A stretch of 39,211 bases of DNA from Methanoregula sp. UBA154 (GTDB lineage Archaea > Halobacteriota > Methanomicrobia > Methanomicrobiales > Methanospirillaceae): the NCBI GenBank assembly GCA_002502245.1, contig DAPW01000030.1:35155-74365 (forward strand). The letters are read 5' to 3'. A program made the position numbers and the translations under genes. Under the pieces are notes generated by a model. It worked only from the letters and a program-made list of their open reading frames with translations. It was not told where the DNA came from and did no database searches. The first letter of the stretch is position 1, and the number at the start of each line of letters is the position of its first letter. This document shows, piece after piece, positions 16,430 through 24,914 of the stretch.

Positions 16430-16960
16430 AATAATCTCTTCCGTGCAATTTTGCTGGCGGAATCCGCCTTCGTAGAGCATCATGATAAGTGCCCGGCTCA
16501 TCGGTCGGGTGCACGCCTTCACCATCGCGGTGATCTCGTCCGGTGTCAGCAGGTCTGCGGCTACTTTGGTCATAGTGTCCTTGGGCGGCGTCCGGAGTTT
16601 GTGGATCTTGCTTTCGGTAAGCGGGGAATACTTGTTCTCGATCATCCAGAGGTAGAATGTGGATGGCGATAAAATCGCTGATGGTATTTTGTTTGAATGG
16701 CTTCTCACGGCTGCTCTTTGCATTTCTCAGCTCAAGGATTGCAGCGTAAAGATCGCCGATAGTGTTGCTGGCATAGGGCCCGTTGAAATGGCGGTCAGGT
16801 GATCAGCGTGAAGGAAAGTTTATTCGAACGATCGGGACTGATGTTCTTGCAGGACCGAAGTTCTGCGATAAATTCTTGGATCCGGGCTGCATCGATTGGC
16901 GTGATGGTGAGGTCCTGGAGGGCTGCCTTGATCGCGTTTTCCACGAGGCCTTGCCTGAGT
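16430..16960 (-). pseudogene. Tyrosine recombinase (integrase) remnant
   Basis: Three consecutive reading frames give one integrase. The N-terminal core-binding part (ENAIKAALQDLTITPIDAAR, 16795-16960) runs into a stop at about 16795, where a WRHFNGPYA-like segment continues in a shifted frame (NGPYASNTIGDLYAA ... REKPFKQNTISDFIAI). A second shift near 16660 leads into FYLWMIENKYSPLTESK and DLLTPDEITAMVKACT, ending at MMLYEGGFR. The first catalytic arginine is present, but the rest of the catalytic domain with the other His/Arg and Tyr is missing. The gene is therefore dead: one in-frame stop, at least two frameshifts and a 3' truncation. It lies directly downstream of tRNA-Leu on the same strand. 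Confidence 0.85.
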
Positions 16961-17069
16961 GGACGAAAAGAACTGTCCGTGAATAATGGAGCAACTGGGT
17001 AAATCGTAGAAAAGTTTCTGAAATGACCAACTGAAAAGGAACTGAACGCATTGAACATCGCGTCCAGAT

Positions 17070-17153
17070 GCGAGGGATGGGATTCGAACCCAAGAACTCC
17101 TGCGAGACCAGGCCCTGAACCTGGCGCCGTTGACCTGGCTTGGCTACCCTCGC
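17070..17153 (-). tRNA. tRNA-Leu (anticodon CAG)
   Basis: On the minus strand the 84 bases fold as a class II tRNA: acceptor GCGAGGG pairing with CCCTCGC, a D arm, an anticodon stem CCAGG/CCTGG enclosing the loop TTCAGGG with anticodon CAG (17115-17117), a long variable arm, and the T loop TTCGAAT. The 3' CCA is not encoded. The long variable arm and the anticodon both indicate leucine, decoding CUG. Its 3' end is the apparent integration site of the neighbouring element. Confidence 0.95.
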
Positions 17154-17208
17154 GCCTGTATAGATTACCCGCCGGATTTAATAAAGGTAGGGGAAATGGA
17201 GGGGGAGA

Positions 17209-19071
17209 TTACTTCCTGCCGGCAGGATTGTTCTCACCGGCAAATTTCTTCAGTTCCCGGTCGCGGAGCTCGTTGCGCCGGATCTTCCCGGAGATGGTCT
17301 TGGGGAGCGAGTCCACAAACTCGATTGCCCTCGGGTACTTGTACGGGGCAGTGACTTTTTTCACATGGTCCTGGATCTCCCGGACGAGGGCTTCTGATGG
17401 TGTTACCCCCGGTTTTATGATGATGAATGCCTTGACGACAAGCCCGCGGATATCATCGGGAGAGCCGACCACGGCTGCTTCCTGTACCGCGGGGTGCTCG
17501 ATCAGGGCGCTCTCGACCTCAAACGGCCCGATGCGGTACCCGGACGCCTTGATCACATCGTCATCCCGGCCGATAAACCAGAAGTAGCCGTCTTCATCCC
17601 GGTAGGCCTTGTCCCCGGTGTAATACCAGTCGCCGACAAAGGATTTACGGGTCTCCTCCTCGTTGTTGAGGTATTCGCGGAACAGGCCGACCGGTCGCGG
17701 TTTTGTACTGATCGCAATTTTTCCTTCTTCATGGAGACCCACCGGCTTGCCGTTGTCATCATGCAGTTCGATGTGCCATCCGGGGGAGGGCTTTCCCATG
17801 GACCCGAATTTGGGTTTCATGCCAGGGAATGTACCAATGCACAGGACGGTCTCGGTCTGGCCGTACCCCTCGTAGATCGTGAGGCCGGTCGCGTCTTTCC
17901 ATGCCTTGATCACTTCCGGGTTCAGCGGTTCACCGGCACTCACGCAGTGGCGGAGCTCGGAGAAATCGAACTTGTCGAGGTCGGCAAGGATCAGCATCCG
18001 GTAGATGGTCGGGGGACAGCAGAAGGTGGTGATCCCGTATTTTTCGATGAGCGGGAGGATCTCGGTATTATTGAACCGGCCGCGGATATCGTACACGAAG
18101 ATGGCGCTTCCCTCGATCCACTGGCCATAGAACTTCCCCCATGCGCTCTTTGCCCAGCCCGTGTCCGAGAGGGTGAAGTGGAGGTCATTGATCCGGAGAT
18201 CGTGCCAGAAGCGGGCTGTCACGATATGGCCCAGCGGATAGCTGCAGTCGTGGAGCACCATCTTCGGCTCTCCCGTTGTGCCTGAGGTGAAAAAGATGAC
18301 CATCGGGTCGGTGCTCCGGGTCTTCTTCATGCCGGGAAGGTTCACCAGTTTGGCAGAAACCGGAGCGGGATAATCCAGTTCCACCGGGTAACTGATCCAG
18401 CCCGGTCGCCGCCCGTCAATCAGCATCCTGCAGGTAAGCGACGGGCATTCCTTCGCAATCTCATCGATCTTGTCCGCATGCTCCTCCATGGTGATGACCA
18501 TCTTAATATCGGCAACCTTTATCCGGTATTTCAGGTCCTTTGGGGTGAGCATGGTCGGCGCCGGGCAGTATATCGCCCCGCGCTTGATCAGGGCCAGGGT
18601 GAAGGTCCACCACTCCGGCACCCGGGGCAGCATGATCAGAACCCGGTCTCCCTTGTTGACCCCGTACTTGATCATCATATTGACGATCTGGTTCGAGAGC
18701 CGCATCAGGTCCCAGAAGGTGAATTTTTTCTCCACGCCTTCCTGGTTCAGCCAGATCATCGCCAGCTTGTTCCGGTCCTTGTGCGCCCACGCATCGACCA
18801 CGTCGAACCCGAAGTTAAAGTATTCCGGAACATCTATCCGGAAATTCCGGTACATTTCATCATAATCCGGCATATTGTGATCACCGGGCCCGAATACGGC
18901 CCCTGCTGATGGCAGGGTTGTTGCACCAACCGTGCTGGTCCCGATGCTCTTTGCGAGTTGTGTGGTGCACGCTTCAGTGATCCAGTCAGATCGCGAAATC
19001 TTTTTTCGTGCGCACGATTTATCGATGGTCTCCGTAAGGGTATCATCCATCGTTACAGAATATCGCACCAT
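17209..19071 (-). CDS. Acyl-CoA synthetase with N-terminal ribbon-helix-helix DNA-binding domain
   Basis: A 620-residue fusion. Residues 1-42 have the ribbon-helix-helix (CopG/Arc) pattern: strand VRYSVTMD, helix LTETIDKSCARKK, turn ISRSD, helix WITEACTTQLAKS. A flexible Gly/Ser linker (about 43-68) joins it to a complete AMP-forming acyl-CoA synthetase: FFTSGTTGEPKM near 260, GYGQTET, YYTGD, and the catalytic-lysine region SGKIRRNEL near 594. The enzyme activates a carboxylic acid to its CoA thioester; the substrate cannot be read from sequence. The start at 19071 is chosen because it opens the RHH strand and lies about 24 bases after a TATA-like TATTAAAT, giving a nearly leaderless transcript. 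An inverted repeat surrounds that TATA element, suggesting autoregulation. Confidence 0.88.
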   Translation of the reverse strand: MVRYSVTMDDTLTETIDKSCARKKISRSDWITEACTTQLAKSIGTSTVGATTLPSAGAVFGPGDHNMPDYDEMYRNFRIDVPEYFNFGFDVVDAWAHKDRNKLAMIWLNQEGVEKKFTFWDLMRLSNQIVNMMIKYGVNKGDRVLIMLPRVPEWWTFTLALIKRGAIYCPAPTMLTPKDLKYRIKVADIKMVITMEEHADKIDEIAKECPSLTCRMLIDGRRPGWISYPVELDYPAPVSAKLVNLPGMKKTRSTDPMVIFFTSGTTGEPKMVLHDCSYPLGHIVTARFWHDLRINDLHFTLSDTGWAKSAWGKFYGQWIEGSAIFVYDIRGRFNNTEILPLIEKYGITTFCCPPTIYRMLILADLDKFDFSELRHCVSAGEPLNPEVIKAWKDATGLTIYEGYGQTETVLCIGTFPGMKPKFGSMGKPSPGWHIELHDDNGKPVGLHEEGKIAISTKPRPVGLFREYLNNEEETRKSFVGDWYYTGDKAYRDEDGYFWFIGRDDDVIKASGYRIGPFEVESALIEHPAVQEAAVVGSPDDIRGLVVKAFIIIKPGVTPSEALVREIQDHVKKVTAPYKYPRAIEFVDSLPKTISGKIRRNELRDRELKKFAGENNPAGRK

Positions 19072-19085
19072 ACAGATCCGTTTGG

Positions 19086-19124
19086 TGGTGCATTTAATAC
19101 ATGTTTCTATTGGGTGATGCACCA
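19086..19124 (-). promoter_or_regulatory. Inverted repeat around the synthetase promoter, candidate RHH operator
   Basis: TGGTGCAT at 19086-19093 and its exact complement ATGCACCA at 19117-19124 are separated by 23 bases. On the minus strand the arms flank a TATA-like TATTAAAT (about 19092-19099) of the RHH-synthetase gene. Paired short half-sites of this kind are what dimeric RHH repressors bind, and occupancy would block TBP/TFB. Confidence 0.5.
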
Positions 19125-19184
19125 GAAACAGGGTCCAGACTTCTCTTTGCAGGGGCTGCACCGGGGAAAAAAGAATGCCGGCGA

Positions 19185-20852
19185 TTATTTCAGGCCGGTG
19201 TACTTTTTCAGCTCGGCTGCCCGCAGTTCATTGCGTTTTATTTTGCCGGAGATGGTCTTCGGGAGCTCGGCAAGAAATTCGATCTCCCGCGGGTACTTGT
19301 ACGGGGCTGTGGTCTTCTTCACGTAATTCTTGATCTCCCGGATCAGGGATTCCGAGGGTTCGTACCCCTTGTTCAGCACAACGAATGCCTTCACGATCAT
19401 GCCCCGGATCCGGTCGGGCGACCCGACGACTGCTGCCTCCTGGACCGCAGGATGTTCCAGGAGGGCGCTCTCCACTTCAAACGGCCCGATGCGGTACCCG
19501 GAACTCTTGATCACATCGTCGCTCCGGCCGACAAACCAGAAGTACCCGTCGTCGTCCCTGCTGACCTTATCGCCCGTGTAATACCAGCCATTGACAAACG
19601 ACTTTTTGTTCTCCTCCGGGTTGTCAAGATATTCGACAAAGAGTCCCGGGGGTCGGGGGCTGCAACCGATGGCGAGCCTGCCTTCCTCATGGTTGCCTAC
19701 AGGCTTCCCCTCATCGTCATGGATCTCAATCTGCCAGCCGGGAGAGGGCTTGCCCATAGAGCCGGGGCGGGGCTCAACAGACGGGAATGCAGCAACGCAA
19801 CAGGCAGTTTCGGTCTGGCCGTAACCCTCGCAGATCGTGAGGCCGGTCCCTTCCTTCCAGACACGGATCACCTCGGGGTTGAGGGGTTCACCGGCACTGG
19901 TGCAGTGGCGCAGGGACGAGAGATCGAACTTATCCAGATCAGCAAGGATCAGCATCCGGTAGATGGTCGGGGGGCAGCAGAAGGTCGTGATCTGGTACTT
20001 CTCAAGGAGGGGCAGAACCTCGGTTGCCTGGAACTTACCGGTGAAATGATAGACAAAGATACAGGCACCTTCGATCCACTGGCCGAAGATCTTGCCCCAT
20101 GCGCACTTGGCCCAGCCGGTATCCGAGACCGTGAAGTGGAGGTCATTGTGCCGGACATCCTGCCAGAGCCGGGCTGTGACGATATGGCCCAGCGGGTAGC
20201 CGTGGTTGTGGAGCACCATCTTCGGCTCGCCCGTGGTACCGGAAGTGAAATAGATCAGCATCGGGTCGGTGCTCCGCGTCCGGAGCTGATCGGGAATACT
20301 GACCGCGTGGTGGGAGACCGGGGCAGGGTAGAGGAGCTCGTAGGGGAAGCCTGCCCAGCCTTTCAGATCCCCGTCAGCGAGGACCCGGGTCGTAAGGGTC
20401 GGGCATTCATTACAGATCTCCTCCACCTTGGGTGCGTTCTCGAGATCCGTGATGATCATCCGGAACTTCCCCTTGTTGACCCGGTATTTGATGTCCCGCG
20501 ACGTGAGCATGGTCGGGCATGGCGCAAAGACCGCACCAAGCTTGATGAGCGCGATGGCAAAGATCCACCACTCAGGGATCCGGGGGAGCATGACGAGCAC
20601 GCGGTCGCCTTTGTTGACATTATATTTCAGGAGGATATTGGCTGCCTTGTTGGAGAGGTTTGACAGGTCGAGAAAACTGAATTTTTTCTCCTCCCCGCCC
20701 TGGTTTACCCAGATCATCGCCAGCTTGTTGCGGTCTTTTTTTGCCCATGCATCGATGACATCAAACCCGAAGTTGAAATATTCGGGAACCTCGATGGAAA
20801 ATTCCTCGCACATCGTATCATAACTGTCCGTGCCATGCCCGCTTCTGTCCAT
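19185..20852 (-). CDS. Acyl-CoA synthetase (AMP-forming), paralogue without RHH domain
   Basis: A 555-residue AMP-binding acyl-CoA synthetase closely similar to the downstream fusion protein over its full enzyme part, beginning at the shared segment VPEYFNFGFDV. Key motifs are YFTSGTTGEPKM, CEGYGQTET, GWYYTGD and PKTISGKIKRNEL with the catalytic lysine. It resembles medium- or branched-chain acyl-CoA synthetases of methanogens; the exact acid is unknown. The pair probably arose by tandem duplication. The 113-base gap to the next gene contains a separate promoter, so the two can be regulated independently. Confidence 0.9.
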   Translation of the reverse strand: MDRSGHGTDSYDTMCEEFSIEVPEYFNFGFDVIDAWAKKDRNKLAMIWVNQGGEEKKFSFLDLSNLSNKAANILLKYNVNKGDRVLVMLPRIPEWWIFAIALIKLGAVFAPCPTMLTSRDIKYRVNKGKFRMIITDLENAPKVEEICNECPTLTTRVLADGDLKGWAGFPYELLYPAPVSHHAVSIPDQLRTRSTDPMLIYFTSGTTGEPKMVLHNHGYPLGHIVTARLWQDVRHNDLHFTVSDTGWAKCAWGKIFGQWIEGACIFVYHFTGKFQATEVLPLLEKYQITTFCCPPTIYRMLILADLDKFDLSSLRHCTSAGEPLNPEVIRVWKEGTGLTICEGYGQTETACCVAAFPSVEPRPGSMGKPSPGWQIEIHDDEGKPVGNHEEGRLAIGCSPRPPGLFVEYLDNPEENKKSFVNGWYYTGDKVSRDDDGYFWFVGRSDDVIKSSGYRIGPFEVESALLEHPAVQEAAVVGSPDRIRGMIVKAFVVLNKGYEPSESLIREIKNYVKKTTAPYKYPREIEFLAELPKTISGKIKRNELRAAELKKYTGLK

Positions 20853-21058
20853 AGAATCAGGAACAATGTTTTTCCCGTACCTTTTTCAATGTGATCTTTT
20901 TCTTTTTGGATCGCTGGTACCGGAGACCGGGAAAGGAGCGGTTGCCGTCATTGTTCCAGGAGAAGATCATGCAAAAACCGTCGGGAAACCACGAACTGCT
21001 GGGGGACATAAAGGTTGTGCATTAGTATTATGTTTCAGGGCACAGCATAGTATAGTGG

Positions 21059-21613
21059 ATGGCAGACAAGAAGTACGCTTCATTGAAAATTGAGAACATC
21101 GTAGCATCGGGAGTTATTGCCGATTCCATTGACCTTGCTGAAGTCTCCGGCAAGATCAAGAGCTGCGAACTCAACACCAAGAGGTTCCCGGGTGCAGTGT
21201 ACCGGATCGAGGACCCGAAAATTGCCTCGCTGATTTTTTCTTCGGGAAAGGTGGTATTAACCGGTATCCGTGACAAAAAAGCTCTCGCCGACGGCCTTGC
21301 GATTATCATCAAATCCCTCAAGGAAGCAGGTGTCAATACCTTCGATGAACCGAAAGTGGCAGTCACCAACATCGTCTGTTCCTACGATATCGGGAAATAC
21401 ATCAACCTCAACAAGGTGGTTATTACCCTGAATCTCGAGAATATCGAATACGAACCCGAACAGTTCCCGGGCCTTGTGTACCGGATCAAGGATCCCAAGA
21501 TCGTCGCACTCCTCTTCTCTTCAGGAAAGATCATCCTCACGGGCGGGAAGACCATCGAAGATATCAAGAAAGGCCTGGATTTCCTCGAGCAGAAGCTCGA
21601 GAGCATAATGTAA
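21059..21613 (+). CDS. tbp: TATA-box-binding protein TBP
   Basis: General transcription factor that binds promoter TATA boxes and recruits TFB and RNA polymerase. The 184 residues contain the two symmetric repeats: LKIENIVASGVIADSIDLAE ... FPGAVYRI ... IFSSGKVVLTG and VTNIVCSYDIGKYINLNKV ... FPGLVYRI ... LFSSGKIILTG. The C-terminus lacks the acidic tail of some archaeal TBPs. The gene stands alone between a minus-strand synthetase and a convergent helicase gene; T-rich runs directly after the stop may terminate it. Confidence 0.97.
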   Translation: MADKKYASLKIENIVASGVIADSIDLAEVSGKIKSCELNTKRFPGAVYRIEDPKIASLIFSSGKVVLTGIRDKKALADGLAIIIKSLKEAGVNTFDEPKVAVTNIVCSYDIGKYINLNKVVITLNLENIEYEPEQFPGLVYRIKDPKIVALLFSSGKIILTGGKTIEDIKKGLDFLEQKLESIM

Positions 21614-21765
21614 TCTTTTTACCGGTTCTCCAGCTCTTTTTCCTTCTCCTGCAGACAGATTCCAGGTAAAGGTATTATCTATTCCTCAGAGAATGGATTA
21701 AAAAAGGGTAAAGTGCTTCTAAAGCCCAAAAAAAAAATTTGTGGTCAGACGTAAAAATTATTCGA

Positions 21766-21990
21766 TAAAGTACCAGCTTAGCCCCTAACTTCTCACACTA
21801 ACAGTAGTACCCCTTGCGCCAGCCCAGCCCCCGTTGGGGGCTCATGGCGCATGCGATTTTTCTGTATTACTCAAAATCACGGTTCAGGTACAGCAGCACT
21901 ATCGCAACTGTGGCTTCAAAAGCGGCATGGCGAAGCCCCGGGAGCGTCGGCGTTTTTTAAATCATCGGCAGGTGCACTTTTTTCGCCTTC
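21766..21990 (-). repeat. GC-rich hairpin repeat, reverse copy 3
   Basis: Closely matches 12846-13068, including the terminal hairpin (GCGCCAGCCCAGCCCCCGTT paired with GGGGGCTCATGGCGC, 21816-21850) and the segment ending in GGCAGGTGCACTTTTTTCG. It fills most of the gap between the convergent tbp and aLhr genes. Sequence from 21991 to 22217 contains no supported gene. Confidence 0.75.
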
Positions 21991-22217
21991 CATTTAGGAG
22001 TGTCCAGATGACAAGATATCAGGATATTCCATAGAAAAGAAGGTGCTGAAATAGCACATTCCCCAAAAAAATTGCATGAAGTGCCGCCACCCAGGGGAGC
22101 CCCCGCGGCGGATCCATTGCCGATCCGGGGCATTCATTTTCCCCGCCATAGCTCGGAAAGCCGGGCGCGGGGAACTCTCCTGATTCGTGGAGATCCCGGA
22201 TTTCCGGTTTTTGCCCG

Positions 22218-24914
22218 TTACGACCAGTACCGGTGGGTCTGGATAAAGTTCCGTTCTGCCTTTAAAATTTCACGATAGAATGCATCCCCGTCCGAAAGAG
22301 TCGCAAGTATCCGCGAAGTGTTCTCCGGCCCGACACCACGGGCGGACAGGGCAATAATCGCTTTTTTTCCGCTGGAGAGAACAATATTCGCATTCTTCAG
22401 GAGCCGCTGCTCTACTGCCCGCTCCTCCGCGGTCTTCCGGGATTTTTTCACCACAGCATACGATTCTTCTTCATAGGGTTTGAGCGCGGCAATAAGACGC
22501 GCACCGCATTTCGGGCACTGCGGGCGATCGGGAACACGGGAGACAACCGTCCGGCTCTTCCAGTCGCGGCAGTTCATACAGCAGAGGAGAATATCGTCCT
22601 GCTCAAGCCTGCGCCGGAGCGTTGCAAGGACCGCCTGATCTGCGGTTGGCGGCGGGATCTGGTCCCGCGACGACAGCAGCCCGCCGGCGCCGATCAGGGA
22701 GTGCGGGCCCAGCGCAACGCTGATTTCGCCCTCCCCAATCAGCCGCACGATGGACGATGCGGTGTCGATATCCATGTACCCGGTGAGGAGTTCCCGGTAG
22801 GCTTCGTGCTGCACGATCGTGTTGTCGAAAAATTCAAGCAGGCGGTGGATGCTGATCTTCTCATAATCCGCATCGGGATCGATTGCGCCGAATTTTTTTG
22901 CAATCTGGACCAGTTTCCACTTAAATAACGCGGTCCGTTTCAGCGCAAGACGGATGATGCCGGGCATGTGGGCGGGATCGAGCGAGAGGAGAAGATCCCG
23001 GACATCCGCCGCCCGGATACCAAACGGGAGCCGGAGCAGGATCCGGTACGCGTCCAGTTCGAGACCCACCGTGGTGCCGTACCGGGCAGAGATGAGGACC
23101 GAGAGGACACGGCCCAGGGCCTCGTTCGCCTTGTGCCCGGCACAGACATTGCACACCACCCCGTCATCGATGTTCTCAAGGGTGATCAGCAGATCCGTCG
23201 GTACCAGCGACCGGTTCCGGTCCATCTCGATAAGGAACTTTTCTGCATACGCGGTGCTGTCAGCATCGCTGGTATAGTCCTTGATCTTCCGGGTCCTGCG
23301 GATTCCGCCGGCCTCCCGGGCAACAGAGAACGGGACCGGGATCTGCTCGCCCTCCCATGATGGCAGCTCCCCGGTGACCTTCTTTGCCGGCTCAACCGTG
23401 AGTTTCCCCTCGGCAATCTCAAGCACGCGCCAGAGCTGGCCTTTTGTAATGAAAACGGCACCGGTATGCACCCAGCCGACAACAAAGGACTCATCCAGCG
23501 TGCCGACTGTCCGCCGGGAGACCATATCGAAGACCGGGACTTTTCGTTCGTCATGGATCATGGAAAGGTTCCCGGCAAGGTAGCGGCGGGCGCGGGCGGT
23601 GGTGATGATCCGTGTGCCATCGATACGGATGAGGCGGTGCTCCTCCATCTGACGACAGACATCCTCCAGCAGGGGGCCCGGTTCTGAGAACAGGGACGTA
23701 CGGGCGAGGATCTCATTGATCTTCCCGCGCTCGATCTCCCCGTATTCAACGGCAATTGCAGCGATCTGGTTTGCGAGAACATCTGCTGCATTCTGTTCCG
23801 CAACAACATCTTCAAGCTCGTTCGCCCGTGCCTTTTTTGCAATCACCAGCGATTCGAGCAGGTCGTCAAAGCCGGTAGCGAGGATCGTACCCCGCGAGAC
23901 CGTGTTGAGCTGGTGCCCGGCACGGCCGACGCGCTGGACGAGCCGCGCCACCTCGCGGGGGGAACCGAACTGTATCACGTGGTCGACCCGCCCGATATCG
24001 ATGCCCAGCTCCATCGAAGAGGTGCAGATCAGGGTATGGATCTCACCGTTCCTGAACCGCTCCTCGGCATCGATCCGCACCTCCTTCGAGAGTGACCCAT
24101 GGTGCACTTCCACGTCGCCCCGCTCGAACAGGGCATGCCCGAGTGCCTCTGCGGTGACACGGGTATTGACGAACACGAGCGTGGAACCCTGCCGTTTGAG
24201 CATCCGTGAGAGCACCTCGGTCTGGTGTTTGAAGTCATCGCCAACATACCGGACATCGATCTGGAGGTTCTTTGCAACCGGCACCTGCACGATAGAGAAC
24301 GGCCGCTTCCCGCACATGAACCGCGCAATAGCTTCCGGGTTCCCGACCGTGGCCGAAAGGCCGATCCGCTGGTACTCACCGGCATAGACATGGAGCCGTT
24401 CAAGGGCAACCGCCAGCTGGGCGCCGCGCTTGCTGCCGGCAAGTTCGTGGATCTCGTCGATGATGACGAACCGCACCTGGGCAAGGTGCTGCCGAAGCCG
24501 TTTCCCCATGAAGAGTGCCTGTACCGTCTCCGGCGTTGTAATGAGGAGATCCGGGGGACTGAGCGCCTGTTTCCGGCGCTCAGCCGGGGGCGTGTCCCCG
24601 TGGCGGACGCCCACCGTAAGGCCGAGCTCGCTGCACCACCACTGCATCCGGGCGAGGATATCGCGGTTCAGGGAACGCAGGGGCGTGATATACAGGGCCC
24701 TGAACCCCCCGCCCGCGGGCATGGAGAGCAGGGCATTGAAGACCGGGAACATCGCACTTTCGGTCTTGCCGGTACCCGTCGGCGCGATCAGGAGCGTATG
24801 GTCTCCCCGGTGGATGTGGGGAATTGCTTCCTTCTGGGCATCGGAAAGGACAGTAAACCCGCGCTTCCGGATGCAGGACTGCACCCGGGGGTCCAGCACT
24901 TCAATCGCTTTCAT
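22218..24914 (-). CDS. lhr: Lhr-type DEAD/H-box helicase (archaeal Lhr)
   Basis: An 898-residue superfamily 2 helicase of the Lhr-core group, proposed to act in DNA repair or RNA remodelling. Walker A (APTGTGKT) lies near residue 45 and DEIH near 153; SATVGNP, the C-terminal RecA motifs (VFVNTRVTAE, CTSSMELGIDIG, QRVGRAGHQ), then winged-helix and Lhr domains follow. A zinc site is visible near the C-terminus (CCMNC ... CPKC), as in the aLhr1 group, followed by a helix-hairpin-helix-like tail. It overlaps the phosphoesterase gene by 14 bases and is the last gene of a three-gene operon. Confidence 0.93.
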   Translation of the reverse strand: MKAIEVLDPRVQSCIRKRGFTVLSDAQKEAIPHIHRGDHTLLIAPTGTGKTESAMFPVFNALLSMPAGGGFRALYITPLRSLNRDILARMQWWCSELGLTVGVRHGDTPPAERRKQALSPPDLLITTPETVQALFMGKRLRQHLAQVRFVIIDEIHELAGSKRGAQLAVALERLHVYAGEYQRIGLSATVGNPEAIARFMCGKRPFSIVQVPVAKNLQIDVRYVGDDFKHQTEVLSRMLKRQGSTLVFVNTRVTAEALGHALFERGDVEVHHGSLSKEVRIDAEERFRNGEIHTLICTSSMELGIDIGRVDHVIQFGSPREVARLVQRVGRAGHQLNTVSRGTILATGFDDLLESLVIAKKARANELEDVVAEQNAADVLANQIAAIAVEYGEIERGKINEILARTSLFSEPGPLLEDVCRQMEEHRLIRIDGTRIITTARARRYLAGNLSMIHDERKVPVFDMVSRRTVGTLDESFVVGWVHTGAVFITKGQLWRVLEIAEGKLTVEPAKKVTGELPSWEGEQIPVPFSVAREAGGIRRTRKIKDYTSDADSTAYAEKFLIEMDRNRSLVPTDLLITLENIDDGVVCNVCAGHKANEALGRVLSVLISARYGTTVGLELDAYRILLRLPFGIRAADVRDLLLSLDPAHMPGIIRLALKRTALFKWKLVQIAKKFGAIDPDADYEKISIHRLLEFFDNTIVQHEAYRELLTGYMDIDTASSIVRLIGEGEISVALGPHSLIGAGGLLSSRDQIPPPTADQAVLATLRRRLEQDDILLCCMNCRDWKSRTVVSRVPDRPQCPKCGARLIAALKPYEEESYAVVKKSRKTAEERAVEQRLLKNANIVLSSGKKAIIALSARGVGPENTSRILATLSDGDAFYREILKAERNFIQTHRYWS

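Larger units (their letters stand above)
15472..17085. mobile_element. Degraded integrated element at the tRNA-Leu 3' end
   Basis: The last 16 bases of tRNA-Leu (17070-17085, GCGAGGGATGGGATTC) recur as a direct repeat at 15472-15487 (GCGAGGGATGGGGTTC, one mismatch). Between them lie a broken tyrosine integrase next to the tRNA in the usual orientation, a small secreted protein gene, and AT-rich DNA. This is the layout of an element integrated at a tRNA 3' end. At 1.6 kb and with a dead integrase it is a remnant. Confidence 0.65.

Noticed and set aside
19101..20663. 520-residue plus-strand open frame
   Set aside because: Antisense to the acyl-CoA synthetase; a similar shadow occurs opposite the paralogue.
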